Shown here piece after piece: positions 43,682-52,094 of a DNA stretch of 64,000 nt. Under the pieces are notes generated by a model that was not told the DNA's origin, ran no database searches, and worked only from the letters and a program-made list of their open reading frames with translations. A program made the translations under genes and the position numbers. This DNA comes from Flavisolibacter ginsengisoli DSM 18119 (GTDB taxonomy: Bacteria > Bacteroidota > Bacteroidia > Chitinophagales > Chitinophagaceae), in contig NZ_FQUU01000015.1 in the NCBI RefSeq assembly GCF_900129295.1, positions 53,001-117,000 on the forward strand, read 5' to 3'. Position 1 is the stretch's first letter. Each line of letters opens with the position of its first letter.

Positions 43682-44859
43682 AACCGACAAAAATTATGAA
43701 AGCCGCTATCATCCTGGTAGCGGTAACAGCCCTCCTTTTCCATGCCTGTGCTCCCCTAAAGGAGTTTGGCAGAACACCAGTTTACGAGGGGAAGAACAAT
43801 TTCACCTACCAACTTCCGACTTATGATAGCTCAAAGAAGACGGTGGTGATAGTAGCAAACAACGAAGGCACTGAACTCTTTGACATGATGGCTCCCTATT
43901 ATCTTTTTAACGCCACGGAAAAGGCCAACGTCTACATTGTTGCAAAGAACAAAGTTCCAATCGTCGTTAAAAAAGGCTTTTTCCTTCTGCCGCAAATGAC
44001 GTTCTCCCAAATTGATTCATTGCATATTCATCCTGATGTTATCGTCATTCCTTTCTTAGCCGTTGCCGATTCACTGCATCAGGATCCAGTGATTATTAAC
44101 TGGATTAAAAGGCATCACTCTGACAACGTAACTATTCTTTCCGTATGCGACGGTGCGGCAACAGCGGCGGCAACGGGTCTGTTCGACGGGAAACCGATCA
44201 CAGCACACGCCTCCGATTACGAAGGCATCAAAGCAAGTTTCAGTAAGCCGCTCTGGGTGCAGCATACAAGCGTTGCCAGTAGTAGAAACCTTTATAGTAC
44301 AGCGGGTGTCTCCAACGCAACTGAAGGGAGCCTTATGGTTATCAACAAATTATTTGGAATGGAAACTATGCGCAAGGTGATTGAAGACGTTTCTTATCCA
44401 TATGACACTCCCAAATTAAACCATCAGAGCAACACCTTCCACTTTAGCGATAAAGTAACGATTGGTAAAAAAATAATTTTCAGGAAAAACAAAAAGCTCG
44501 GGGTACTTCTTCAGGAAGGAATAAATGAATTTGCATTGGCAGGGATTATGGATACTTACAACCGTACTTTTCCGGGGTCAATTGAAAGTTTTTCGGCAGG
44601 CGACCTTCCCATAAAAACATTGCATGGTTTAACCCTTATTCCTACGGGAGAATTAACCAATAATGACTTAGATGAACTCCACGTTGTTAGCCCCATGACA
44701 TTTTCAACAGCAGATCAGAAGCTTTTTAAATCCGCTCAAGTTATCAAATATGATAGCTCTCAAAGACACTATATAATTAGTGAGTGCCTTCTTCGGATTG
44801 AAAATGAATATGGTGATCATTATAAAAACATCGTGAAGCTAATGCTTGACTATAACTAA
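43678..44859 (+). CDS. Exported DJ-1/PfpI lipoprotein with two DJ-1-like lobes
   Basis: 393 residues. The N-terminus (MKAAIILVAVTALLFHACAP) has a lipobox Cys, so the protein is anchored outside the cytoplasm. Lobe 1 (about 50-235) matches DJ-1: VVIVANNEGTELFDMMAPYY and ILSVCDGAATAAATGLFDGK with the elbow Cys. Lobe 2 (about 275-390) starts LGVLLQEGINEFALAGIMD but lacks the Cys loop. It shares its first-lobe layout with the regulator encoded directly upstream. A ligand- or redox-sensing role is possible. Confidence 0.8.
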   Translation: MKPTKIMKAAIILVAVTALLFHACAPLKEFGRTPVYEGKNNFTYQLPTYDSSKKTVVIVANNEGTELFDMMAPYYLFNATEKANVYIVAKNKVPIVVKKGFFLLPQMTFSQIDSLHIHPDVIVIPFLAVADSLHQDPVIINWIKRHHSDNVTILSVCDGAATAAATGLFDGKPITAHASDYEGIKASFSKPLWVQHTSVASSRNLYSTAGVSNATEGSLMVINKLFGMETMRKVIEDVSYPYDTPKLNHQSNTFHFSDKVTIGKKIIFRKNKKLGVLLQEGINEFALAGIMDTYNRTFPGSIESFSAGDLPIKTLHGLTLIPTGELTNNDLDELHVVSPMTFSTADQKLFKSAQVIKYDSSQRHYIISECLLRIENEYGDHYKNIVKLMLDYN

Positions 44860-45075
44860 GATGAAACTAACATACTGGAACATCATGCAACGGGCATAAT
44901 GGGGAATTTCAGGTGATTGATGGATCGCAGCCTTATGTCCCATCCCCTGATGGAGCCACCTGCCACAGTCATTGAAAAAACTATCTTTAGGAGTGACATT
45001 TAGAACCCATAATAACTGTTGTAAACCATTTTAGGCAGGCTATTTATATAAACATAAACTGCATAAACTTAAATT

Positions 45076-45921
45076 TTGAAAAAAAGAAATAGAAATGATT
45101 TTAGGAAAGCGCTGATAGATAGGATGACGGTTTCGGTTGAGGAAGGTGAGGTAACAATTGATTCAGTTAAAACTGCTTACCTATCTGCAGGAAGTGGTAA
45201 TTCCGTGATTTGTCTACATGGCGCCGGTGCTGGAGCCGTCACCTGGTATCCATCAATTGGTACTATCTCTAAAAATTTTCATGTGCTTGCACCAGACATC
45301 GTAGGATATGGTGAATCTGACAAACCCAATGCCCCTTATAACCGCCCTTATTTCTCAAAATGGCTTAAAGACTTTTTAGTGAAAATGAAAATTTCAAAGG
45401 CTCATATAGTTGGATTATCTCAAGGAGGTGCCATTGCGTTACAGTTTGTCATAGACCATCCAGAGATGGTTGATAAACTTGTTTTAGTTGACGCTGCTGG
45501 CTTAGGTGCGAAAGTTTCATTTTGGCCTCTATTCGGAATCATATGGATGAATAGTTTTCCATCCTCTATGGTAAATCGTTTTAATTCTCCTTATATACTC
45601 CAGAAGCCTGAAAACAGAGACCCGAACCACAGTCTTTACTCGATTGCTGTTGCCAAATCAACCGGAGGGAAGAATGTATTTAAGCAAGGCAGAGGTGCTG
45701 CTGTATCGAAAGTGCCCGAAGAATTATTGCAACAGATAAAAAAAGAAACCCTTATTATTTGGGGAAAAGACGATCGATTGTTTCCTGTTGAATATGGTGA
45801 AAGAGCTGCTAAAATAATTCCAAATGCAAAATTTCATCTAATTGAAGAGGCTGGCCATTTACCAATGATGGATCAACCCGATGTTTTCAATAAAATTCTG
45901 CTTGATTTTTTAAATAGGTAA
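45076..45921 (+). CDS. Alpha/beta hydrolase
   Basis: 281 residues from a TTG codon. An ATG at 45124 is the alternative, but the leading KALIDRMTVSVEEGEVTID looks like part of the family N-terminus. The hydrolase fold shows VICLHGAGAGAVTWYPSIG (oxyanion HGAG), IVGLSQGGAIALQFV (nucleophile Ser in GxSxG), IIWGKDDRLFP (acid Asp) and IEEAGHLPMMDQP (His), giving a full triad. It resembles hydrolases of carbon-carbon bonds or epoxides, but the substrate is not known. The 216 bp before it hold no gene. Confidence 0.9.
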   Translation: MKKRNRNDFRKALIDRMTVSVEEGEVTIDSVKTAYLSAGSGNSVICLHGAGAGAVTWYPSIGTISKNFHVLAPDIVGYGESDKPNAPYNRPYFSKWLKDFLVKMKISKAHIVGLSQGGAIALQFVIDHPEMVDKLVLVDAAGLGAKVSFWPLFGIIWMNSFPSSMVNRFNSPYILQKPENRDPNHSLYSIAVAKSTGGKNVFKQGRGAAVSKVPEELLQQIKKETLIIWGKDDRLFPVEYGERAAKIIPNAKFHLIEEAGHLPMMDQPDVFNKILLDFLNR

Positions 45922-45962
45922 CAGAAATTGGTGATCTCACTAAACCAGATGAAACCTAGGTT

Positions 45963-46190
45963 AATAATCTTGGTGAGAAACAATTTGGATAACAATAGGT
46001 ATTTGAAAAAAATGACATCCCCCATTTAGTTGTATCATTCTTACTGGCAATAATCTTTGCAGAGAGTTGTAGTCAGATACCCATACGTTCAACAAATTAC
46101 AATTATCAAAAACCACAGGCATATGCTGATGGTATAACAATAAACGAATTAATAAACGTGGGTATAGATTGCGTTTCAATCATTAGGTGA
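45963..46190 (+). pseudogene. Decayed lipoprotein / serine-hydrolase-like gene remnant
   Basis: In the plus-strand frame of 46023-46190 the reading is HLVVSFLLAIIFAESCSQIP (a lipoprotein-like signal), then NYQKPQAYADGITINELINV and GIDCVSIIR, then a stop. There is no start codon in frame; an ATG at 46012 lies one frame away, so a frameshift is likely near the start. The block YxYQxPxxxxDGxxxxxLxxVGxD recalls the N-terminus of beta-lactamase-family serine hydrolases. The rest of the gene is absent apart from a short piece (NKNFIGWYWNRTKYSAP) near 46220-46273. The gap 45922-46379 has nothing else. Confidence 0.45.
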
Positions 46191-46379
46191 CCAAATTGAT
46201 TTTGGCAGACAGCATTGCAGCAACAAAAACTTTATCGGTTGGTACTGGAACAGGACAAAATATTCTGCTCCATGATAGAAGCAAAATAAAATCACAAAGC
46301 CAAGAATGATTTGGATGTTTTTTTATATGTCATTAATAAGCAGTAACACGGCTTTCACAGGCAAAATATTTGTATTTTA

Positions 46380-46832
46380 TTATACGCCGAACTGCCTTAA
46401 ATGATGATTCATGTGCTTGTATGCTGCTATACCCCACTGTTCCTTAGAAATGTTGCCGAAAGCAATGTGCGGCAAGGTAAGATCGCCCTCTTGTTCAGGA
46501 AACCTCCTAATAAGTTCTATAAATTTCAGCTTTTGCTGTTCAAAACCCTCAGCAGCTATTTTTCCAACCGTTTCCTTTCCTGGGTCGCCTTTAATTCCCT
46601 TCTTGAAATTGGGTGCCATGTATAGGGCAATCATACGTAGCAGGTACTGTTTGAACCTTGTCTTTCTTACAGGCATTATTGGTTGAAAAATTTCTTCATT
46701 ACACAGATTCGAATGCAGGAGCATCTCGGTGGCGGTCATGGTTCCCCATCGCGGTTTATTACCTGGCTGAAGCTTGTTTACTCTTTCAATAACATTATCT
46801 GCAGTTGCTTTATTAAATAACGTCTTCTTCAT
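46380..46832 (-). CDS. DUF1569 (DinB-superfamily) protein
   Basis: 150 residues. The pattern WGTMTATEMLLHSNLCNEEI (spaced His), FIELIRRFPEQEGDLTLPHI and HIAFGNISKEQWGIAAYKHM then NHHLRQFGV matches DUF1569, a helical family related to DinB with conserved His residues likely to bind a metal. The function is unknown. Single minus-strand gene, with a receiver gene upstream. Confidence 0.9.
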   Translation of the reverse strand: MKKTLFNKATADNVIERVNKLQPGNKPRWGTMTATEMLLHSNLCNEEIFQPIMPVRKTRFKQYLLRMIALYMAPNFKKGIKGDPGKETVGKIAAEGFEQQKLKFIELIRRFPEQEGDLTLPHIAFGNISKEQWGIAAYKHMNHHLRQFGV

Positions 46833-46947
46833 CTGCGAAGGTTATGTTTTGATTTATAAGGAAGTTTCCGCTTTTGCTTAATAATTGGCCGAACTTTAAA
46901 ACAGCATGGCTACAAATGCCAACACCAGGTGGAGAAATGTAGTTGTT

Positions 46948-47370
46948 TTATACATCATTTGGTGCTACACATCTTGTCCAGTACTCCATGATCACCTGTA
47001 TGGTCTTTTCCAATTCGGCCATAGAATTTTGCTTTACAAAGAATCCCTGTACAGACATGCTATAGGCATCGATTACAGCTTTCTGCGTGGATGCAGTAGA
47101 GAAAAACAAGTAAGGTATGCATTTAAGTTTCAGCTGAGAATCCGTATATATTTTATTTCTCAAGGCAAAACCATCCAATTTAGGCATATTAATATCTGAC
47201 AAAATCAGAAAAGGACTTATATCGGTACGATTTAAATAATTCAGCGCTTCTTCACTTTCTAAGAAAAAAATGATCTCATTGGAATAGTTTAGTTTTTTAA
47301 ATACTTCTATAAGTATCTCCTGGTCATCTGAATCATCTTCAATTATAACGATGGGACCGTTCCTATTCAT
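46948..47370 (-). CDS. Single-domain response regulator
   Basis: 140 residues, one CheY-like receiver domain. It has the acidic pair IVIIEDDSDDQEILIEVF, the phospho-acceptor Asp in LILSDINMPKLDG, Ser/Thr in YLFFSTAST and Lys in GFFVKQNS. No output domain, so it probably acts through protein contact or as a phosphate relay. The DDSDD start resembles the receiver encoded after the KaiC operon (53398). Confidence 0.92.
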   Translation of the reverse strand: MNRNGPIVIIEDDSDDQEILIEVFKKLNYSNEIIFFLESEEALNYLNRTDISPFLILSDINMPKLDGFALRNKIYTDSQLKLKCIPYLFFSTASTQKAVIDAYSMSVQGFFVKQNSMAELEKTIQVIMEYWTRCVAPNDV

Positions 47371-47706
47371 TTATTAACATTTCCAACAAGTTAGTTGAAT
47401 TAACCCACCCGGGTATATCCTTATCAAATATTAGGTTTTAAATTAACCTTTATGGGTAATAACAGTCTATTATATGGATATTGTTGGGATAAGAGGCAAT
47501 TAGAAACAACTATTGCCTTTTTGAATTTCAAATTATATATTTGCTCTTATCCATAATTTCTACATGGGCAGCCTACATATTATTCTTATAAATCCCATGT
47601 AGAATTCATTTCAGTTAGTGTTTCATTTCGTCAGGCATCAGCATTTATCATTGTTCAGAGTCAGGTTATTAGTAAACATTATTAGTTAAATTCTAAAATT
47701 GGTACT
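47371..47706. other. 336-bp intergenic stretch with hairpins
   Basis: No gene was seen. A 7-bp stem AGGCAAT/ATTGCCT (47494-47518) with a following T run looks like a plus-strand terminator without an upstream plus-strand gene. An 11-bp perfect inverted repeat (TTCTACATGGG at 47558-47568, CCCATGTAGAA at 47594-47604) has a 25-base loop. The stretch could hold the end of a small RNA or operators for the small gene at 47707. Confidence 0.4.
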
Positions 47707-47955
47707 ATGAAGCTTTCTGATTTTATCTTGTTAAATGAAGAGGAAAAGAAGTTAACAGTGCTCCATCTTGGGGTTTTAGTAGGCAAAAGGCAGCTTTACG
47801 GCCAAATGGTCTTCTTATTTCAATTGGATAACTATTATGTTGAAACTTACTGCAATGGCCACAGCAAAGCAGTAGAGGAATACAGGGTATCCTATAATAT
47901 TGAGACAGTTTCTCCCTACCTGGAATCTATTTCTCTCGAAGGCCTCGTGAATTAG
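47707..47955 (+). CDS. Small protein of unknown function
   Basis: 82 residues: MKLSDFILLNEEEKKLTVLH, then a strand-rich part (VGKRQLYGQMVFLFQLDNYY, VETYCNGHSKAVEEYRVSYN). It is acidic and soluble, with no signal peptide or metal motif. Similar short proteins occur in Bacteroidota without assigned role. It is a single gene, set off by long non-coding flanks on both sides. Confidence 0.6.
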   Translation: MKLSDFILLNEEEKKLTVLHLGVLVGKRQLYGQMVFLFQLDNYYVETYCNGHSKAVEEYRVSYNIETVSPYLESISLEGLVN

Positions 47956-48154
47956 TAATGTATGGTCAATTTATGCGGGCTCAAAATTCCTTGTGATAAT
48001 ATTTACATTTCATATCAATAATACACTTATCTTCACAGGGTTAATTTGAGCCTCGCATTAGTATTTAGTAATTATCCTGCTTAGCAATCTGCATCGTAGT
48101 TAGTTTTACTTCCGCTGCCTCAGATATTTTTTTAATCAATTATTGTTAGATCAC

Positions 48155-48463
48155 ATGAACATTTATGTTTCAAACTTAAGCTTCAACGTACAAGATGAAG
48201 ACTTAAGAGAATTTTTTGCTCCTTATGGAGAAGTAACTTCAGCTAAAATCATCAACGACAGAGAAACTGGTAAATCCCGTGGATTTGGATTTGTTGAAAT
48301 GTCTGATGACGCTGCTTCTAAAAAAGCTATTGCTGAATTAGACGGTGCTACTGTTGAAAACAGGACAATCAAAGTAATGGAAGCAAAGCCTAAAGAAGAC
48401 AGACCAGCTCGCAACAGCGGCGGTTACAACAACGGAAATAATTATAATAAAAACAGATATTAA
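48155..48463 (+). CDS. RRM-type RNA-binding protein
   Basis: 102 residues from ATG 48155 (the frame also opens at a TTG at 48143, but MNIYVSNLS is the usual start). One RNA-recognition motif: RNP2 is IYVSNL and RNP1 is KSRGFGFVEM, with DLREFFAPYGEVTSAKIIND between. A short Asn/Gly/Arg-rich tail (RNSGGYNNGNNYNKNRY) follows, as in cold-inducible bacterial RRM proteins. It binds single-stranded RNA. A strong terminator follows. Confidence 0.95.
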   Translation: MNIYVSNLSFNVQDEDLREFFAPYGEVTSAKIINDRETGKSRGFGFVEMSDDAASKKAIAELDGATVENRTIKVMEAKPKEDRPARNSGGYNNGNNYNKNRY

Positions 48464-48482
48464 TATACTTTTCCGAAGTAAT

Positions 48483-48511
48483 AAAAAAGCCTGGTTCTCC
48501 AGGCTTTTTTA
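48483..48511 (+). terminator. Rho-independent terminator after the RRM gene
   Basis: A 12-bp stem (AAAAAAGCCTGG/CCAGGCTTTTTT) with TTCT loop and a T run. Confidence 0.92.
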
Positions 48512-48641
48512 GTTTCTGTTACCCTGTGAATATAGTTTCCCGGATATTCTTCCAACTTAGATCTCTACTCTACCTTTTAAAGCTTTTACCGGCTAAACCT
48601 TATTGATGGCATTATCGTTGTAACATCCCTCTAAAAAAACA

Positions 48642-49454
48642 ATGGAAAGGCCGGGTGATAATAGTACTTATATAAGCAAGATCCCTGAACTCACTCTTTT
48701 ATTCTGGATCACTAAAATCACAGCTACTACCCTTGGGGAAACCGGGGGCGACCTGCTGGCTCAGACAATGAAGGTTGGATATGGTATAAGCACACTTATA
48801 TTTTTCAGCTTCTTTCTGATCACCGTTTCATTACAACTATTTGCTAAAAAATATATTCCACCCTTATACTGGGCTGTAATTGTTGCAACCAGCACTGCTG
48901 GTACCACAATGTCAGACTATATGGATAGGACCCTGCATTTAGGATATGCCAAAGGTGCCCTGATCCTTGTGTCTATACTCATCCTCATCCTTATAATTTG
49001 GAAACTGGTGGAAAAATCACTTTCAGTAAGCCATATCCGCTCATTCCGGGGTGAGGCTTTTTACTGGACTGCAATATTATTTTCTAATACCCTGGGTACA
49101 GCTCTTGGAGATTTCCTGGCCGATGATTCAGGCCTTGGCTTTGGAGGCAGTGCACTGCTTATCAGTTCCATACTTGTAATTATTATACTAGCTTACTTTT
49201 TCACACGTATTTCCAGGGTAGTCCTGTTCTGGATTGCCTTTGTATTAACCCGGCCTTTTGGCGCCACCTTTGGTGACCTGTTAACAAAATCACATGAGGC
49301 TGGAGGGCTTAACTATGGTACTAAGGGCTCATCGCTCATTCTTTTCGGATTACTGATTATTTTGATCATTTATGAATCTGTAAAAAAAAGAAAGCATGAA
49401 TTAAATGAGCAGCAAGCCTATGCAAAGCCTGGATTTACAACAACTGGTGGTTAG
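48642..49454 (+). CDS. Multi-pass membrane protein with fourfold internal repeat (COG4705-like)
   Basis: 270 residues, about eight membrane helices. A short motif recurs four times: TTLGETGGDLLAQ (29-41), STAGTTMSDYMDR (84-96), NTLGTALGDFLAD (149-161) and RPFGATFGDLLTK (204-216), spaced 55, 65 and 55 residues, so two paired halves. The acidic residue in each repeat lies where a membrane helix would begin, which could line a pathway. The pattern resembles uncharacterised membrane-anchored proteins of the COG4705 type. Transport is suspected; no substrate is known. Confidence 0.82.
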   Translation: MERPGDNSTYISKIPELTLLFWITKITATTLGETGGDLLAQTMKVGYGISTLIFFSFFLITVSLQLFAKKYIPPLYWAVIVATSTAGTTMSDYMDRTLHLGYAKGALILVSILILILIIWKLVEKSLSVSHIRSFRGEAFYWTAILFSNTLGTALGDFLADDSGLGFGGSALLISSILVIIILAYFFTRISRVVLFWIAFVLTRPFGATFGDLLTKSHEAGGLNYGTKGSSLILFGLLIILIIYESVKKRKHELNEQQAYAKPGFTTTGG

Positions 49455-49675
49455 AACGGGAAAAATATCACCAATATGATAAGATTGTAAACCTGGCTAT
49501 TTGCAAGGTTAAAATGCACTCCCGGATTACTTATCAATACTGCTTCAATAACGTACTTATATATGCGTTAAGCGCCTATAAATTGCTCGTTCCTTTAAGT
49601 AATTCTATTCTCTTTCAGTTAGTTTATTCTATGCTCATAGAAGTGATTGATCAAATTTGGCATAAGATTTTTTTA

Positions 49676-49728
49676 TGTCATTTAAGCATTGATTGTCGAA
49701 AAAAGATAATCTGGTAGCTTAAATGACA
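49676..49728 (+). promoter_or_regulatory. 12-bp inverted repeat just before kaiC
   Basis: TGTCATTTAAGC at 49676-49687 and GCTTAAATGACA at 49717-49728 are perfect complements, 29 bases apart. The second arm ends 10 bp before the KaiC start codon, so a hairpin would lie over the initiation region. The rest of the 283-bp gap 49455-49738 shows no gene. Confidence 0.5.
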
Positions 49729-49738
49729 ATTATTACTT

Positions 49739-51466
49739 ATGGCATCAGTTTCAAATAAAAGAACAACATTGAAAAAAATTTTACCCAAAACACCTTCAGG
49801 TATAGCAGGTCTTGATGAGATAACGGAGGGAGGTTTACCTAAGGGTCGTCCCACTCTAATATGTGGCGCAGCTGGAAGTGGGAAAACCCTTTTTGCCATA
49901 GAATTCATTGTAAGAGGCGCTTTGAATTATAAGGAACCTGGTGTTTTCATGGCTTTTGAAGAAAAATCAGATGAACTGGCAATAAACGTGGCTTCCCTGG
50001 GCTTTGATCTGGAAAAGCTTCAAAAGCAAAACCTTATAAAACTGGATCATGTACATATCGACAGGAGTGAAATAGAAGAAACAGGTGAATATGACCTTGA
50101 TGGTTTATTTATTAGGTTGGGACATGCCATTGATAGTATAGGAGCCAAAAGAGTGGTTCTGGATACTATTGAGAATTTGTTCTCCGGCTTAGGCAATGAG
50201 ACAATTTTAAGGGCGGAATTACGTCGTCTTTTTGGATGGCTGAAAGAAAAAGGTGTTACAGCCATCATTACTGGTGAAAAAGGGGATGGTATTCTCACCA
50301 GGCAAGGTTTAGAAGAATATGTTTCTGATTGCGTGATCTTATTGGAACATAGGGTATGTAATCAAATATCTACCAGGTTGTTACGTATAATTAAGTACAG
50401 GGGATCCATACATGGCACTAATGAATATCCTTTCCTGATCGATGAAGATGGAATATCGGTATTACCCATTACTTCCCTTACCCTTGAAGCACCCACCTCA
50501 ACACAAAGGATATCAACAGGTATGCCCACTCTTGATAATATGTTGGAAGGCAAAGGATTTTATAGAGGTAGCTCTATATTGGTATCGGGGCCTGCGGGAA
50601 CCGGTAAGACCAGTATTGCAGTTTCATTTGTCAATGCAGCTTGCCAGCGTAAAGAAAGGTGCCTGTATTTTGCTTTTGAGGAATCCACTCAACAGATTAT
50701 TCGCAATATGAAATCCATTGGGATGAACCTCCAGCAGCATATTAATAATGGATTCTTAAAAATTAATGCCTCCAGGCCCACTTTATATGGCCTGGAAATG
50801 CACCTGGTATCTATATATAAAAAGATCATTGAATTTAAGCCAAAGGTGGTCATTATTGATCCTATCACCAACCTGGTAACTATTGGTCAGTTAAGAGATG
50901 TCAAAGCCACGCTAATCAGGCTGATTGACTTCCTTCAAAAAGAACAGATCACTGTAATGTTTACAGCCCTTACCCTCAATACAGCCATAGGCGAACAAAC
51001 AGATGAAGGCGTTTCTTCCATGGTCGATGCCTGGATCCAGGTTAAAGAATTAGAATTAAATGGTGAGCGAAACAGGGGTATGTACATTATTAAATCAAGG
51101 GGTATGGGTCATTCTAACCAGGTCCGGGAATTTGTCATTAACAATAATGGACTGGAGCTTGTAGATGTTTTCCTGGGTCCGGATGGGATTCTAACAGGTT
51201 CAGCACGTGAGGCTCAACAATTGAATGAATTTACAGGGGAAGTTATCCGCTCTCATGCCTTATCCAGGAAAGACCGGGAAATTGAACGTAAAAGGATGGT
51301 TTTGGAGGCAAGAATAGCTTCTCTTAGAGAAGAATTTGAATCTGTACAGGAAGAACTAAATAAAGCCTATATAGAAGAAGATATAAAAAAGGAAGTAATG
51401 GAAAAGAATAAAAAGCAATTAATTGAAAAGCGACTTAACACATCGGGTAATGGCAAAAGAAAGTAA
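49739..51466 (+). CDS. kaiC: KaiC-like dual-domain ATPase/kinase
   Basis: 575 residues, two RecA-like domains. P-loops are GAAGSGKT (43-50) and GPAGTGKT (284-291). Catalytic Glu pairs are in MAFEEKSDE (74-75) and FAFEESTQQ (314-315). The region matching the cyanobacterial phosphorylation sites reads [11 protein letters not shown], giving Thr 421 and the pair Ser 426-Ser 427 where cyanobacterial KaiC has Ser-Thr. A charged coiled coil follows (about 505-565). No KaiA gene is nearby. Outside cyanobacteria such KaiC proteins are linked to stress or daily timing. It overlaps the first kaiB-like gene by 17 bp. Confidence 0.93.
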   Translation: MASVSNKRTTLKKILPKTPSGIAGLDEITEGGLPKGRPTLICGAAGSGKTLFAIEFIVRGALNYKEPGVFMAFEEKSDELAINVASLGFDLEKLQKQNLIKLDHVHIDRSEIEETGEYDLDGLFIRLGHAIDSIGAKRVVLDTIENLFSGLGNETILRAELRRLFGWLKEKGVTAIITGEKGDGILTRQGLEEYVSDCVILLEHRVCNQISTRLLRIIKYRGSIHGTNEYPFLIDEDGISVLPITSLTLEAPTSTQRISTGMPTLDNMLEGKGFYRGSSILVSGPAGTGKTSIAVSFVNAACQRKERCLYFAFEESTQQIIRNMKSIGMNLQQHINNGFLKINASRPTLYGLEMHLVSIYKKIIEFKPKVVIIDPITNLVTIGQLRDVKATLIRLIDFLQKEQITVMFTALTLNTAIGEQTDEGVSSMVDAWIQVKELELNGERNRGMYIIKSRGMGHSNQVREFVINNNGLELVDVFLGPDGILTGSAREAQQLNEFTGEVIRSHALSRKDREIERKRMVLEARIASLREEFESVQEELNKAYIEEDIKKEVMEKNKKQLIEKRLNTSGNGKRK

Positions 51467-51764
51467 AAAGGCATTGACAAAGGTCCCAAAATGGGAACTG
51501 AGGTTATATGTGGCAGGTAATACGATTAAGTCGGCCACTGCCCTAAAAAACCTGCAAAAATATTGCGAGGAACATTTAAAAGGACAGTATAAAATAGAAG
51601 TGATTGACTTGTTGGAACAACCCCAGTTGGCGGCTGGCGACCAGATCTTTGCTATCCCAACATTAGTTAGAAAAGTACCAGTTCCTATTAGAAAGATCAT
51701 TGGTGATCTTTCCAATGAGGAAAAAGTATTGGTAGGCTTGAATATCCGCCCTGTAACAAAATAA
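51450..51764 (+). CDS. kaiB: KaiB-family protein, first copy
   Basis: 104 residues from ATG 51450, inside the end of kaiC (17-bp overlap). An upstream in-frame TTG is less likely. Family blocks are complete: [60 protein letters not shown] and VLVGLNIRP. KaiB is a thioredoxin-like, fold-switching partner that binds the KaiC ring. The close match to the usual DQIxAIPTLVR block suggests the binding function is kept. Confidence 0.93.
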   Translation: MAKESKKALTKVPKWELRLYVAGNTIKSATALKNLQKYCEEHLKGQYKIEVIDLLEQPQLAAGDQIFAIPTLVRKVPVPIRKIIGDLSNEEKVLVGLNIRPVTK

Positions 51765-51765
51765 C

Positions 51766-52089
51766 ATGATAAAAAATGAAAGCCAGGATAATACCGGCAA
51801 AGGTCCTGCAGTAAAGGAATTTGAATATGTGTTGCGCCTTTATATATCAGGAGCATCCACCAATTCCATTAAGGCAGTGAACAACATCAAACAAATTTGT
51901 GAAGGGCATATAAAAAATAAATATATCCTGGAAGTTATTGATGTGCACCAGCAACAAAAACTGGCGGAAAAGGAACAGTTGATAGCATTACCTATGTTGA
52001 TAAGAAAAAAACCTTTACCTGAGAAAAAACTCATTGGCGACATGTCAGATACAAAAAAAGTATTAAAAGGTCTGGGTCTGCCTGATTAA
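51766..52089 (+). CDS. KaiB-family protein, second copy (diverged)
   Basis: 107 residues, starting 2 bp after the first copy ends. It keeps the framework (EYVLRLYISGASTNSIKAVN, YILEVIDVHQQQKLAEKEQL, IALPMLIRKKPLPEKKLIGD) but changes the DQI-AIPTLVR-PIRK block, with Lys/Glu replacing conserved residues. Tandem KaiB copies are typical of this operon type. The second may bind the kinase encoded next or a different KaiC state; that is inference. Confidence 0.9.
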   Translation: MIKNESQDNTGKGPAVKEFEYVLRLYISGASTNSIKAVNNIKQICEGHIKNKYILEVIDVHQQQKLAEKEQLIALPMLIRKKPLPEKKLIGDMSDTKKVLKGLGLPD

Positions 52090-52094
52090 AAACT

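Noticed and set aside
36499..44859. A full integrative element bounded by tRNA-Arg
   Set aside because: No integrase, relaxase or phage gene is present, and the tRNA 3' end sequence was not found again at the right-hand side. Only a weaker scar hypothesis is kept.
45961..46179. 72-codon minus-strand ORF in the gap after the alpha/beta hydrolase
   Set aside because: It is antisense to the decayed hydrolase-like frame, which makes better protein sense (signal peptide and motif) on the plus strand.
49514..49717. 67-codon plus-strand ORF before kaiC
   Set aside because: Its translation lacks any family pattern, it runs through the inverted repeat at 49676-49728, and its composition (rich in L, I, Y, C) looks like translated AT-rich spacer.
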